From Corynebacterium sp. Marseille-P4321 (GTDB lineage: Bacteria; Actinomycetota; Actinomycetes; Mycobacteriales; Mycobacteriaceae): DNA of 64,000 nt. The position numbers were made by a program, and so were the translations under genes. The stretch covers positions 868,001 to 932,000 of the forward strand of contig NZ_CAHJXO010000001.1 in the NCBI RefSeq assembly GCF_903645305.1. Direction: 5' to 3'. The notes under the pieces were generated by a model, which was given only the letters and a program-made list of their open reading frames with translations, did not search any database and was not told where the DNA came from. The stretch's first letter is position 1. Each line of letters opens with the position of its first letter. Below are positions 8,020 to 16,955 of the stretch, piece after piece.

Positions 8020-10338
8020 ATGACATCAATCGCAGACACCATCGCGAACGAACTGTCCATTCGGGTCTCCCAGGTCGAGGCGGCGCTGAAGCTGCTGGCC
8101 GAGGGCAATACCGTGCCGTTTATCTCCCGCTACCGCAAGGAAGCCACCGGGGGCTTGGATGATGCGCAGTTGCGCCACATCGCGGAGCGCAACCAGTACC
8201 TCACCGAGCTCGCGGAGCGCAAAGAAGCGGTGTTGGAGGCCATCGAGGAGCAGGGCAAACTCACCGACGAGCTGCGCGCCGCCATCGCGGAGGCCGACAC
8301 GAAGGCACGCGTGGAGGACCTCTACCTGCCGTACAAGAAGCGCCGCAAGACGAAGGCAGACATCGCGCGCGAGGCAGGGTTGGAGGAGTTGGAGCAAAAG
8401 CTTATCGACGATCCCGCGGCCGATCCCGAGACCCTCGCCGCCGACCACCTGTCCGAGGGCTTCCCGGACACAAAGGCGGCGCTCGACGGCGCACGCGCGA
8501 TTCTGGTGGACCGCTTCGCTACAGACGCGGACCTGGTGGGCGAGGTGCGCGACCGCGTTTTCGAGCAGGGCACCATGCGCGCGTCCGTCGTGGAAGGCAA
8601 GGAGACCGAGGGCGCGAAGTTCTCAGACTACTTCGAGTTCTCCGAGCCGTTTGCGAAGCTACCCAGCCACCGCATCCTCGCGCTTCTACGCGGCGAGGCC
8701 GAGGGCGTGCTCACCCTCGACATGGACCCGGGGGACGAGGCTGTCTACGAGGGAATGATTTCCCGCGCCTTCGACTTGCCGAAGAGCGAGTGGATAAACA
8801 AGGCCGTGCGCTGGGGGTGGCGCACCAAACTGCAGGTCTCCGCGAACCTTGATACCCGCATGAGGCTAAAAGACGTCGCGGAAGCCGGTGCGCTCGAGGT
8901 GTTCAAGACGAACCTGCGCGACGTGCTGCTCGCCGCGCCGGCCGGTCAGCGCGCCACGCTCGCGTTGGACCCGGGGTACCGCAACGGCGTGAAGTGCGCC
9001 GTGGTGGACGGCACCGGCAAGGTGCTGGCCACCACCATCGTCTACCCGCACCAGCCGCAGAACCGCTGGGACGCGGCGCGCAACGAACTCGCGGGGCTTT
9101 CCGCCGAGCACGGTGTGGAACTTATCGCGGTGGGCAACGGCACGGCCTCGCGCGAAAGCGAGAAGCTGGCCGGCGAGGTAGCGGACATGATCGCCCAGGC
9201 AGGCGGTAAGCGGCCGACTCCGGTGGTGGTAAGTGAATCTGGCGCGTCGGTGTATTCCGCAAGCGAGATCGCGGCGCAGGAGTTCCCGGACATGGATGTC
9301 TCGCTGCGCTCCGCGGTATCCATCGCCCGCCGCCTGCAGGACCCGCTGGCGGAGCTGGTGAAGGTGGACCCGAAGTCCATCGGCGTCGGCCAGTACCAGC
9401 ACGACGTGAACCAGACGGCGCTCGCGCACACGCTGGACGCCGTGGTGGAGGACGCGGTGAACTCCGTGGGTGTGGACGTGAACACCGCCTCGGCGCCGTT
9501 GCTCGAGCGCGTGGCCGGTTTGAGCTCCACGGTGGCGAAGAACATCGTGGCCTACCGCGATGAAAACGGCAGCTTTGCCAACCGCAAGGAGCTGGGCAAG
9601 GTGCCGCGCCTGGGACCGAAGGCCTTCGAGCAGGCCGCCGGCTTCTTGCGTATCCAGGGCGGGGAGAACCCGCTGGACGCCTCCGCGGTGCACCCGGAGG
9701 CATACCCGGTGGTGCAGCGCGTGGCTCACACAACCGGTCTTTCCACTGACCAACTCATCGGCAACACCGCGGTGCTTACCAAGCTCAAGCCCGCGGACTT
9801 CGCCGACGAGCAGTTCGGCGTGCCCACCGTGACCGACATCCTGGCGGAGCTGGACAAGCCGGGCCGCGACCCGCGCCCGGAGTTCAAAACCGCCGCGTTC
9901 AAAGAGGGCGTCAACGAGGTCAAGGACCTCAAACCGGGCATGATCCTGGAGGGCACCGTGACCAACGTGGCGGCGTTCGGCGCGTTCGTGGATGTCGGCG
10001 TGCACCAGGACGGGCTCGTGCACATCTCCGCGATGAGCCACAAGTTCGTCTCCGACCCGCACGATGTGGTGCGCTCCGGCGAGGTGGTGAAGGTCAAGGT
10101 GACAGACGTCGACGTGGCGCGCAACCGCATCGGGTTGAGCTTGCGGCTTGACGACGAGCCGGGGGCGAAACACCAGACACAGCAGCAGAAGCGTTCCCCT
10201 GGTCAGGGTCAGGGGAATGGCCAGGGGAATGGCCGGGGGAAGGGCAGGCGAAAGGGCAAGGGCGGGGCACCGTCAGGACGTCATGAAGCAACCGGCTCCA
10301 TGGCGGACGCGCTCAAGCGAGCCGGATTTGGGAACTGA
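8020..10338 (+). CDS. tex: Tex-type RNA-binding transcription accessory protein
   Basis: Tex proteins bind nucleic acid and influence transcription; their exact role is unsettled. The 772-residue product shows the family's order: N-terminal helical region with VPFISRYRKEATGGLDD, a YqgF-like RNase H fold near residue 315 (LALDPGYRNGVKCAVVDG), helix-hairpin-helix motifs near 490-540 (NTASAPLLERVAGLSSTVA) and an S1 domain at about 640-710 (GMILEGTVTNVAAFGAFVDVG). The last 60 residues are Gln/Gly/Lys/Arg-rich, a basic disordered tail beyond the usual end. It sits between trmD and rplS, which are usually adjacent. The rplS promoter overlaps its 3' end. Confidence 0.93.
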   Translation: MTSIADTIANELSIRVSQVEAALKLLAEGNTVPFISRYRKEATGGLDDAQLRHIAERNQYLTELAERKEAVLEAIEEQGKLTDELRAAIAEADTKARVEDLYLPYKKRRKTKADIAREAGLEELEQKLIDDPAADPETLAADHLSEGFPDTKAALDGARAILVDRFATDADLVGEVRDRVFEQGTMRASVVEGKETEGAKFSDYFEFSEPFAKLPSHRILALLRGEAEGVLTLDMDPGDEAVYEGMISRAFDLPKSEWINKAVRWGWRTKLQVSANLDTRMRLKDVAEAGALEVFKTNLRDVLLAAPAGQRATLALDPGYRNGVKCAVVDGTGKVLATTIVYPHQPQNRWDAARNELAGLSAEHGVELIAVGNGTASRESEKLAGEVADMIAQAGGKRPTPVVVSESGASVYSASEIAAQEFPDMDVSLRSAVSIARRLQDPLAELVKVDPKSIGVGQYQHDVNQTALAHTLDAVVEDAVNSVGVDVNTASAPLLERVAGLSSTVAKNIVAYRDENGSFANRKELGKVPRLGPKAFEQAAGFLRIQGGENPLDASAVHPEAYPVVQRVAHTTGLSTDQLIGNTAVLTKLKPADFADEQFGVPTVTDILAELDKPGRDPRPEFKTAAFKEGVNEVKDLKPGMILEGTVTNVAAFGAFVDVGVHQDGLVHISAMSHKFVSDPHDVVRSGEVVKVKVTDVDVARNRIGLSLRLDDEPGAKHQTQQQKRSPGQGQGNGQGNGRGKGRRKGKGGAPSGRHEATGSMADALKRAGFGN
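8400..8410 (+). repeat. GCTTATCGACG word in tex
   Basis: Exact forward copy, read as Lys-Leu-Ile-Asp-Asp with the rare Leu codon CTT. Confidence 0.82.
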
Positions 10339-10356
10339 CCGGCCGATATGTAGAAT
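10328..10356 (+). promoter_or_regulatory. Promoter of rplS
   Basis: TTGGGA (10328-10333) and TAGAAT (10351-10356) are separated by 17 bp, near-consensus for the housekeeping sigma factor. It overlaps the tex stop codon and predicts a 5' leader of about 90 nt before rplS. Confidence 0.65.
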
Positions 10357-10452
10357 CTCCAAGGTTGTTGTACACGACACGAACCGGCCGAGCGCCCGAG
10401 CAAGGGAAGTGCCGCCAGGGTCCTCTGTCCGTAAACGTAAAGGATTGCTGCT

Positions 10453-10800
10453 ATGAGCAACGGCAAGATTGATCTGGTTGACGCAGGCCAGCTGCGCGAC
10501 GACATCCCCGAGTTCCGCCCCGGTGACACCCTTGACGTGCACGTCAAGGTTATCGAGGGTTCTGTGACCCGTACCCAGGTGTTCACTGGCTTTGTGGTGC
10601 GCCGCCAGGGCTCCGGCATCCGTGAGACCTTCACGGTGCGCAAGATCTCCTTCGGCATCGGCGTGGAGCGCACCTTCCCGGTGCACTCCCCGAACATTGA
10701 GAAGATCGAGGTTGTGCGTCGCGGTAAGGTTCGCCGCGCGAAGCTGTACTACATGCGCGACCTGCGCGGCAAGGCTGCCCGCATCAAGGAGCGTCGCTAG
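10453..10800 (+). CDS. rplS: 50S ribosomal protein L19
   Basis: Large-subunit protein at the 30S-50S interface. The 115-residue product has the usual length and motifs: [19 protein letters not shown] near the start, [39 protein letters not shown] and the basic end [19 protein letters not shown]. The ribosome site is AAAGGA, 9 nt before ATG 10453. It is transcribed alone: its own promoter lies inside the end of tex and a strong terminator follows. The leader between may allow regulation, but I see no recognised L19-binding structure. Confidence 0.97.
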   Translation: MSNGKIDLVDAGQLRDDIPEFRPGDTLDVHVKVIEGSVTRTQVFTGFVVRRQGSGIRETFTVRKISFGIGVERTFPVHSPNIEKIEVVRRGKVRRAKLYYMRDLRGKAARIKERR

Positions 10801-10831
10801 TAGCTGGCTGCCCCGTGCAGCCCACAGGCGT

Positions 10832-10874
10832 AAAGCCCGGCACTGAGAGTTTGTTCTCGGCGCCGGGCTTTTTC
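10832..10874 (+). terminator. Terminator of rplS
   Basis: Stem AAAGCCCGGC (10832-10841) and GCCGGGCTTT (10862-10871), with a second inner stem CTGAGA/TCTCGG-like, followed by a T run. Confidence 0.9.
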
Positions 10875-10979
10875 GTGTTTAGCGGTAGCGGTTCTGGTCG
10901 AACTGGCCGACCGGCTTGGTAAAGATTCGAAATGCGGGAAGAAGATCGTTCGCCGTTATTCGGTGTCGGTCCGCGGTGC

Positions 10980-10985
10980 TAACGT
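10980..10985 (+). promoter_or_regulatory. -10 box deciding the lepB start
   Basis: TAACGT lies 7 nt before GTG 10993. This supports a leaderless start there over the further upstream in-frame start at 10963. Confidence 0.55.
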
Positions 10986-10992
10986 ATGGCGG

Positions 10993-11847
10993 GTGACGAA
11001 CGTGAACGGGCCTAACGGCCGCCCCACCCAGCCGCACAACCCGTACGCCGAGGCGCGTACGGAGCCGAACTACCACGTAGTGGACGCACCTGCGCGTGGC
11101 GCGGACACGCGCGGCTCCACCCGTGCGCCTGGCGGGGAGGGCGAAGAGGCCAAGGAGATGCCCTGGTACATCGAGATCCCCATGGTCGTGGTGCTCACGC
11201 TGCTCATCATGTTCGTGATCCAGACGTTTATCGGGCGTCTGTATGTCATCCCCTCGGCCTCCATGGAGCCCACGCTGCACGGCGAGAACGGATCGGGCGA
11301 CCGCATTTTTGTGGAGAAGGTCAGCTACTACTTCTCCGACCCGGAGCCGGGCGACGTGGTCGTCTTCGCGGGTACTGACTCGTGGAACGCTGGCTTTGAT
11401 TCGAACCGTTCTCAAAACCCCGCGGTGCGCGGCTTGCAGGAGGTCGGCTCCTGGGTGGGCTTGGTGCCGAAGGACGAGAACACCTTGGTCAAGCGCATCA
11501 TTGCGAAGGGCGGGCAGACGGTGTCGTGTCAGGCGGGCGACCCGGCGGTGATGGTGGACGGTAAACCCATCGACCAGTCCTATATTCTCCAGCCGAACTT
11601 CTACCCGGTGGACCCGGAGACTGGTTCGGACGCGTGCGGCGGGCCGTACTTCGGGCCGGTTGAAGTGCCGGAAGGGCACTACTTCATGATGGGCGACAAC
11701 CGCACCAACTCGCTTGACTCGCGCTACCACATGGGCGATGAGCTGCAGGGCACGATTCCAAAGGAGAACCTGCGCGGCAAGGTGCAGGCGATCGTCTTCC
11801 CGCTCAACCGCATGGGCGGCGTGAACAACCCGGATATCCTGCAGTAA
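10993..11847 (+). CDS. lepB: Type I signal peptidase
   Basis: Membrane serine protease that removes signal peptides from Sec and Tat exported proteins. The 284-residue product has about 60 hydrophilic cytoplasmic residues, a single membrane helix (IPMVVVLTLLIMFVIQTFI), then the catalytic Ser90 in IPSASMEPTL and general base Lys167 in LVKRIIAKGG, followed by GHYFMMGDNRTNSLDSR (box D/E). The GTG start is chosen because a TANNNT box lies 7 nt upstream and no ribosome site exists. The order lepB-rnhB-DUF2469-yraN is typical of actinobacteria. An insert around residues 115-150 (NRSQNPAVRGLQEVGSWVG) is common in the actinobacterial enzymes. Confidence 0.94.
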   Translation: MTNVNGPNGRPTQPHNPYAEARTEPNYHVVDAPARGADTRGSTRAPGGEGEEAKEMPWYIEIPMVVVLTLLIMFVIQTFIGRLYVIPSASMEPTLHGENGSGDRIFVEKVSYYFSDPEPGDVVVFAGTDSWNAGFDSNRSQNPAVRGLQEVGSWVGLVPKDENTLVKRIIAKGGQTVSCQAGDPAVMVDGKPIDQSYILQPNFYPVDPETGSDACGGPYFGPVEVPEGHYFMMGDNRTNSLDSRYHMGDELQGTIPKENLRGKVQAIVFPLNRMGGVNNPDILQ

Positions 11848-11848
11848 C

Positions 11849-12496
11849 GTGGTGCGCCGCCTGAAGCAGCTGCGCACGTACGAGGTTGCGCTGGCCAAGG
11901 CGGGCCTCGGGCCGGTCGCCGGGGTGGACGAAGCGGGCCGCGGCGCCTGCTTCGGCCCTATCACTATCGCCGCGTGCGTGTTGCCGCTGCGACCCATCCC
12001 TGCGCTGGACGGGCTTACGGATTCGAAGAAGCTCACCGCGGCGAAGCGGAGCTTGCTTTTCGACGCCATCCGGTTACACGCCGAGTCCTTCCACATCGTG
12101 CATATCTCCGCGGGCGAGATCGATCGGCGCGGTATTCAAGCCGCCAACCTTGACGGGGCGCGCCGCGCGGTCGCGGGCCTCGATGTCTTACCTGGCTACG
12201 TGCTGATGGACGGCTTCCGCGTACCCGGGCTTGCCTGCCCGCAGCTACCGGTGGTGGGCGGCGATTACACGGCGCGCTGTATCGCCGCGGCTTCTGTGCT
12301 GGCGAAGGTGAGCCGCGACCGGCTTGTCAGCGAGATGGCCACGCAGTTCCCGCAGTACGGGCTGGAGGGGCACAAGGGCTATTCCACAGCGGCGCACATG
12401 GATGCGGTGCGCCGCCACGGTGCGAGCGCGGAGCACCGTTATAGTTATGCAAACGTCCGGCAAGCCAACGAGGTTTTTGTAAGGGGTCATGCATGA
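11849..12496 (+). CDS. rnhB: Ribonuclease HII
   Basis: Cleaves the RNA strand of RNA-DNA hybrids and single ribonucleotides in DNA, acting in genome maintenance. The 215-residue product has GVDEAGRGACFGP (catalytic Asp-Glu pair) near residues 25-37, LTDSKKL, the third acidic residue in VLMDGF and the fourth in the GGDYTARCIAAASVLAKVSRD segment; GHKGY is the substrate-recognition motif. It starts with GTG one base after the lepB stop; a second GTG follows directly, so the exact first codon is uncertain. Its stop overlaps the next start as ATGA, indicating translational coupling. Confidence 0.95.
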   Translation: MVRRLKQLRTYEVALAKAGLGPVAGVDEAGRGACFGPITIAACVLPLRPIPALDGLTDSKKLTAAKRSLLFDAIRLHAESFHIVHISAGEIDRRGIQAANLDGARRAVAGLDVLPGYVLMDGFRVPGLACPQLPVVGGDYTARCIAAASVLAKVSRDRLVSEMATQFPQYGLEGHKGYSTAAHMDAVRRHGASAEHRYSYANVRQANEVFVRGHA

Positions 12497-12798
12497 GCGC
12501 CGAGGATCTTGATAACTACGAGGCCGAGGTTGAACTCTCCCTCTACCGCGAGTACCGCGACGTGGCCAGCCAGTTTTCCTATGTGGTGGAGACGGACCGC
12601 CGTTTCTATCTAGCGAACGCCGTGAAGCTGATCCCGCACACCGAGGGCCGCGATGTGTATTACGAGGTGCTCATGTCTGACGCGTGGGTGTGGGATATGT
12701 ACCGCGCGGTGCGCTTCGTACGCTACGTGCGCGTGATCACGTACAAGGACGTCAACATTGAGGAGCTGGACAAGCCGGAGCTGACGTTCCCGGACTAA
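12493..12798 (+). CDS. DUF2469 family protein
   Basis: A 101-residue soluble acidic protein of a family restricted to actinobacteria and always found next to rnhB; its function is unknown. Visible traits are the start MSAEDLDNYEAEVELSLYRE, aromatic-rich VASQFSYVVETDRRFYLANAV and the motif DVYYEVLMSDAWVWDMYRA. There is no signal peptide or membrane segment. The start overlaps the rnhB stop. A terminator follows, ending the lepB-rnhB-DUF2469 operon. The family assignment is confident; no role should be read into it. Confidence 0.9.
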   Translation: MSAEDLDNYEAEVELSLYREYRDVASQFSYVVETDRRFYLANAVKLIPHTEGRDVYYEVLMSDAWVWDMYRAVRFVRYVRVITYKDVNIEELDKPELTFPD

Positions 12799-12823
12799 AC
12801 CTTCGCAACAAAAGTAAATTTTT

Positions 12824-12855
12824 CGCCGCCTTGGGGAACCGGGGCGGCGTTTTTT
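12824..12855 (+). terminator. Terminator after the DUF2469 gene
   Basis: Stem CGCCGCC (12824-12830) and GGCGGCG (12843-12849), then TTTTTT. T-rich sequence also precedes the stem. Confidence 0.88.
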
Positions 12856-12908
12856 GCGTCCAAATACCTAAGCAATCTGTGCAAGCAATTTTTTAAGGGG
12901 AGGACGCA

Positions 12909-13289
12909 ATGGAAGTGGATTACGCAACGCAGTACGAGCTGGGCCGCGCAGGTGAGCGTGCTGCGGTGAGCTGGTATGAGGAGGAGGGCTACCGCACACT
13001 CGGGGTGCGCGAGCGGATGAAGTCGGGCGAGATCGATGCGGTGGTGGAGGACCCTGACGGCACCATCGTGTTCGTCGAGGTGAAGTCGCGCGCGGGTGAT
13101 GCGTTCGGCGCGGCGGAGGCAGTGACGGAGAAAAAGCTCGCCACGATGCGGCGCTGCGCCGGCCAGTGGTTGGAGAAGTACGAGGTGGCAACGATGCATC
13201 CGGTGCGTTTCGACGTGGTGGAGTGTGTCTTCCACGGGGGCGACTACATTTTGCGGCGATTCCCGGGGGTTGAAGATGGCGCTTGCTAG
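12909..13289 (+). CDS. YraN / UPF0102 family nuclease-fold protein
   Basis: A 126-residue protein with the restriction-endonuclease-like core of UPF0102: GRAGERAAVSWYEEEGY, then GEIDAVVEDPDGTIVFVEVKSR, where Asp and the Glu-x-Lys pair are the putative metal-binding PD-(D/E)xK residues. No firm biochemical role is established for the family. A strong ribosome site AAGGGGAGG precedes ATG 12909. Its end overlaps the start of the comM-like gene by 14 nt, so the two are translated together; yraN-comM-dprA is a common actinobacterial order. Confidence 0.9.
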   Translation: MEVDYATQYELGRAGERAAVSWYEEEGYRTLGVRERMKSGEIDAVVEDPDGTIVFVEVKSRAGDAFGAAEAVTEKKLATMRRCAGQWLEKYEVATMHPVRFDVVECVFHGGDYILRRFPGVEDGAC

Positions 13290-14805
13290 CACGCTTAGCG
13301 CAACCGTAGAGGGGGTGAGCGCCCGTGTAGTCACGGTGGAGGCGAACGTGGGCCCGGGCCTGCCCGGCATGCACATGGTGGGGCTTGGCGACGCGGCGGT
13401 GAAGGAATCCCGCGAGCGCATCCGCACCGCAATCTCAAACTCGGCGCTGCCCTGGCCGCGCACGAAAATCATGGTCTCACTCTCGCCGGCGCACCTGCCG
13501 AAGGCCGGCTCGCACTTCGACCTGCCGATCGCTGCGGCGGTGCTAGGCAGCTTAGATCCGCGTGCGCAGCGCACACTCGCAGCCACGATGCTGCTTGGCG
13601 AGTTAGCGCTTGACGGCACACTGCGCAGGGTGGAGGGAGTGTTGCCGATGCTGGTGGCAGCGCTTATCGACGCGACAGGGCGTGCCAAACCCACCACCGT
13701 CGTAGTGCCGCGTGCGAACGCCGAGGAAGCGGCACTTATCGGCGGCGGCCGCATTCTTGTGGCCGACACCTTGGCCGAGGTGTGGGCCTGGCTCACTGGT
13801 GCGGGAGACCTGGAGACGGTGCAAGGCCCAATCCGACCGGAGCCAGCACGCGCCGTTCCGGATTTCCGTGACGTGGCCGGCATGCGGTTCGAACGTCACG
13901 CTCTCGAAGTTGCCGCCGCTGGCGGGCACCACGTGATGATGGTGGGCCCACCCGGCTCCGGAAAGTCCATGCTGGCAGAACGGTTGCCTTCCATCCTGCC
14001 GCCGATGGATATCGCGGAGATGGTGGAGGTGACCTCGCTGCATTCGGTGGCTGGGCTCTCGCATGGGCGGGTGGTCTCGCAGCGGCCGTTTATCGCCCCG
14101 CACCCCTCGCTGACCAAAGCGGCGTTGATCGGCGGCGGCTCCGGCACACCGATGCCTGGGGTGGTCAGCCAGGCCCACAACGGGGTGCTCTTCCTCGATG
14201 AGGTCTCGGAGATCCCCGCCCACGTCCTCGACGCGCTGCGCATACCGCTAGAGAAGCGGCAGGTGCGGCTCATGCGTGGCAAGCGCGAAGTGGTCTACCC
14301 GGCGGACACGCAGCTGGTACTCGCGGCGAACCCCTGCGCCTGCGACCGGCGCGACGGGGTGTGCCACTGTACGGGCTCTGCACGGGCGAACTACTTAAGC
14401 AACGTATCCGGCCCGCTGCGAGACCGCATCGACGTGCGCCTCAACACCTCAGGCGCCTCGGCGGTGGTTCACCCGTTGGACGCGGAGCCCTCGGCCACAA
14501 TTGCCCAACGCGTCGCCGCCGCCCGGGAGCGCGCCGCGGACCGGTGGGCGAAAGCTGGAGTAGAGGAGCGGGTCAACGGGCGTGTTCCGGCGACTATGAT
14601 CCGCCGCGACTTCCCGGCGGAGGAATCCGGCATGGCCTACCTCGCCGGCCTGCTCACCCGCCAACAGCTCACTCAGCGCGGGGTTGACCGTTGCCTGAAG
14701 CTCGCGTGGACCCTGGCGGACCTTGGTGGCGCCGAACGCCCCGGCATCGACCACATCGCTATCGCCGTGGACATGCGATCAACTGATGTGAAGGCGGTGG
14801 CGTAA
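13276..14805 (+). CDS. ComM/YifB family Mg-chelatase-like AAA+ ATPase
   Basis: In Vibrio and Haemophilus, ComM is a hexameric helicase promoting branch migration during natural transformation; in actinobacteria the role is untested. The 509-residue product starts at ATG 13276 (MALASTLSATVEG), the family's conserved start. It has the N-terminal Lon-protease-like fold (GLPGMHMVGLGDAAVKESRER, SPAHLPKAGSHFDLPIA), then the AAA+ domain with Walker A GPPGSGKSM near residue 224 and Walker B-type VLFLDEVSE near 303, and a Cys cluster NPCACDRRDGVCHC. Downstream dprA begins at the base after its stop. Confidence 0.92.
   Translation: MALASTLSATVEGVSARVVTVEANVGPGLPGMHMVGLGDAAVKESRERIRTAISNSALPWPRTKIMVSLSPAHLPKAGSHFDLPIAAAVLGSLDPRAQRTLAATMLLGELALDGTLRRVEGVLPMLVAALIDATGRAKPTTVVVPRANAEEAALIGGGRILVADTLAEVWAWLTGAGDLETVQGPIRPEPARAVPDFRDVAGMRFERHALEVAAAGGHHVMMVGPPGSGKSMLAERLPSILPPMDIAEMVEVTSLHSVAGLSHGRVVSQRPFIAPHPSLTKAALIGGGSGTPMPGVVSQAHNGVLFLDEVSEIPAHVLDALRIPLEKRQVRLMRGKREVVYPADTQLVLAANPCACDRRDGVCHCTGSARANYLSNVSGPLRDRIDVRLNTSGASAVVHPLDAEPSATIAQRVAAARERAADRWAKAGVEERVNGRVPATMIRRDFPAEESGMAYLAGLLTRQQLTQRGVDRCLKLAWTLADLGGAERPGIDHIAIAVDMRSTDVKAVA
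13662..13672 (+). repeat. GCTTATCGACG word in comM-like gene
   Basis: Exact forward copy, read as Ala-Leu-Ile-Asp-Ala with CTT for Leu. Confidence 0.82.
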
Positions 14806-15984
14806 ATGAGCTCGCTTGAGTCATGGGCCTACCTCAACCGCGTGGTGGAGGGCCCGTCGCAGCACATTCAGGCGCTCCTTCGCGCCGGGCGCACGGCGCA
14901 GGAGATTGCGCACGGTGTGCGCACCCGCGCCACCTGGATCGGCGGGCTCGCCGCGCAGACAGAGAATCGCTACACCTGGGACCGTCCCACAGAAGACCTG
15001 GAGGCGGCTGCGCAGCAGGGTTTTACACTGCTCACCCCGGAATCTGACGGCTGGCCAACCGATGAGATCGCAGAGGCTTTTGACCGTGGCCGCGCGGTGG
15101 CTGCCGCCGAGGGCCGCACCGTGCCCGCCGACGCCGTCGCTCCGCACGGGCTGTGGGTGCGCGGGAACACTGATCTTGCGGCACTGTTGTCGCGTTCCGT
15201 GGCGTTCGTGGGTACCCGCGCGGCGAGCACGTACGGCCACCACGCCACCGCGAATCTGGTGAACGGGTTAGCGCAGCACAGGTACACGATTGTGTCCGGC
15301 GGGGCGTACGGGGTCGACACGGTTGCGCACCGCACCGCGCTGGACGCGGGCTTGCCCACCGTGGTGGTCGCCGCCGGCGGGCCGGGCAACGTCTACCCGG
15401 CAGCGAACCGCGACCTGTTCGAGCAGATCACAGCATCCGGCGGGAGCTGGGTTACCGAGTATCCACCCGGCACAGCCCCTGAGCGCCACCGCTTCCTCAC
15501 CCGCAACCGCCTGGTGGCGGCGCTCACCCAAGGCACCGTGCTTACTGAGGCCGCGTTCCGCTCCGGCGCGCTCAACACACTGACCTGGGTTAACGCCTTC
15601 AACCGTGCTGCGATGGCGGTGCCGGGGCCGATCCTTGGAGCCCAGTCGTTGGGCACGAATCTAGCCATCCGCGACGAACGCGCGCTCATGGTGCTCAACG
15701 CCGGCATGATCCACGAGCGCTTAAGCTGCGTCGGCGAGTTCGACGCTGAGGCACAGCTGGAGATGGATTTCGCGGCCGATCCCATCCAGCAGCTCAGCCG
15801 GAACGAGCTGCGCATTTACGACGCGCTGCCGCCCGCCGGCCACAAAGGCCGCCAAGCCGAGGACATCGCGTCCGCCTCTGGGCTCACGATCGCGCTGACG
15901 GTGCACATTCTCATGGATCTGCAGAAGCGCGCGATGGTGGTGCGCGACGGCCGGTTGTGGTCCCGCACCCAGCAAGGGGAGTGA
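14806..15984 (+). CDS. dprA: DNA processing protein DprA (Smf)
   Basis: DprA binds incoming single-stranded DNA and loads RecA during transformation; it is also widespread in bacteria not known to be competent. The 392-residue product has an N-terminal helical region, then the extended Rossmann core: VAFVGTRAASTYG, SGGAYGVDTVAHRTAL, GGPGNVYPAANRDLFEQI, GGSWVTEYPPGTAPERHRF and FLTRNRLVAALTQGTVLTEA. A C-terminal winged-helix domain follows (LRIYDALPPAGHKGRQAEDIA). The ATG is immediately after the comM-like stop, so both are probably co-translated. The N-terminus (SQHIQALLRAGRTAQEIAHG) is longer than in minimal DprA proteins. Confidence 0.94.
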   Translation: MSSLESWAYLNRVVEGPSQHIQALLRAGRTAQEIAHGVRTRATWIGGLAAQTENRYTWDRPTEDLEAAAQQGFTLLTPESDGWPTDEIAEAFDRGRAVAAAEGRTVPADAVAPHGLWVRGNTDLAALLSRSVAFVGTRAASTYGHHATANLVNGLAQHRYTIVSGGAYGVDTVAHRTALDAGLPTVVVAAGGPGNVYPAANRDLFEQITASGGSWVTEYPPGTAPERHRFLTRNRLVAALTQGTVLTEAAFRSGALNTLTWVNAFNRAAMAVPGPILGAQSLGTNLAIRDERALMVLNAGMIHERLSCVGEFDAEAQLEMDFAADPIQQLSRNELRIYDALPPAGHKGRQAEDIASASGLTIALTVHILMDLQKRAMVVRDGRLWSRTQQGE

Positions 15985-16044
15985 CACAATTCCGCTCACG
16001 CCCATCCACCCGCGCCCCGCACCGTGTAACGCAAGGGGCGCGGG

Positions 16045-16050
16045 TAGACT
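16045..16050 (+). promoter_or_regulatory. -10 box deciding the xerC start
   Basis: TAGACT lies 8 nt before ATG 16059, with no ribosome site, pointing to a leaderless xerC transcript. Confidence 0.6.
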
Positions 16051-16058
16051 GCCGTGAC

Positions 16059-16955
16059 ATGAGTGAGAACCGGCAGGCCCAGCTACAGGCGGCGGTGGAG
16101 GACTTCGCCGAGCACGCCGAGCTGGTGCTTGGCCGCTCGCCGAACACCGTGAAAGGCTACGTCAGCGACCTAGCCACCCTCGAGGGCTACGCCGACACAT
16201 TTGAAGCGTTCACGCTGGATACCCTGCGGACCTGGCTCGCCGATGCGCTCACGGCTGGCAAGGCCCGCTCCACACTCGCACGTCGCACTGCGGCCGCACG
16301 GGCCTTCTCATCCTGGGCGTACAGGCAGGGCTATATTGACGCGGATCACGCGGCCCGCCTGAAAGCCCCGAAGCAGACCCGATCGCTTCCCACGGTCGTG
16401 CGCGGGGAGCGCGCTGTCCAGATGGTGGAGGCGGACACTGCGGACGACGCCCACCCGGCAGAGCACCTGCGCGACCGGGCAATGCTCGAGCTGCTCTACG
16501 CCACCGGCATGCGTGTTGGCGAGCTCACCGGTTTGGATACCCAGGATGTGGACCTTGCCAAGGGGCTCGCGCGGGTGACCGGTAAGGGCAACAAACAGCG
16601 CGTCGTCCCGTTCGGCGACACCGCAGCCGTCGCGGTCAACGAGTGGCTAGAGTTCGGCCGCCACGAGCTCGCCGGCGACACCGCAGCGCTCTTCGTCGGC
16701 TCGCGCGGCGGGCGCATCGACCAGCGCCAGGTCCGCCGCGTGGTGGACCGCGCGAGTGCGGGCGCGGGGCTCGAGCACGTCAGCCCCCACACCCTGCGCC
16801 ACACCGCGGCGACCCACATGCTCGAAGGGGGAGCGGACCTGCGCGTGGTGCAAGAGATGCTCGGTCACACCAGCCTGCAAACCACGCAGATCTACACGCA
16901 CGTTTCGGCGCAGCGCCTCAAAGCCGTCTACGACCAGTCGCACCCGCGTGCCTAG
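16059..16955 (+). CDS. xerC: Tyrosine recombinase XerC
   Basis: Site-specific recombinase that, with XerD, resolves chromosome dimers at dif. The 298-residue product has the SAM-like N-terminal domain (LVLGRSPNTVKGYVSDLATLEGY) and the catalytic domain with Arg152 (TGMRVGEL), the Lys in TGKGNKQRVVP, His244 and Arg247 (HTLRHTAATHML), His270 (LGHTSLQTTQIYTH) and nucleophile Tyr279. Its placement after dprA and near rpsB matches the usual xerC locus of actinobacteria, which argues against XerD or a phage integrase. The frame is open upstream of 16059 but that part overlaps the end of dprA and is not conserved. Its stop overlaps the stop of the convergent M23 gene at CTAG. Confidence 0.93.
   Translation: MSENRQAQLQAAVEDFAEHAELVLGRSPNTVKGYVSDLATLEGYADTFEAFTLDTLRTWLADALTAGKARSTLARRTAAARAFSSWAYRQGYIDADHAARLKAPKQTRSLPTVVRGERAVQMVEADTADDAHPAEHLRDRAMLELLYATGMRVGELTGLDTQDVDLAKGLARVTGKGNKQRVVPFGDTAAVAVNEWLEFGRHELAGDTAALFVGSRGGRIDQRQVRRVVDRASAGAGLEHVSPHTLRHTAATHMLEGGADLRVVQEMLGHTSLQTTQIYTHVSAQRLKAVYDQSHPRA

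Noticed and set aside
13276..15984. comM-like and dprA genes as evidence of natural competence
   Set aside because: Both are widespread in actinobacteria with no known transformation, and no uptake pilus or comEC gene is in the window.
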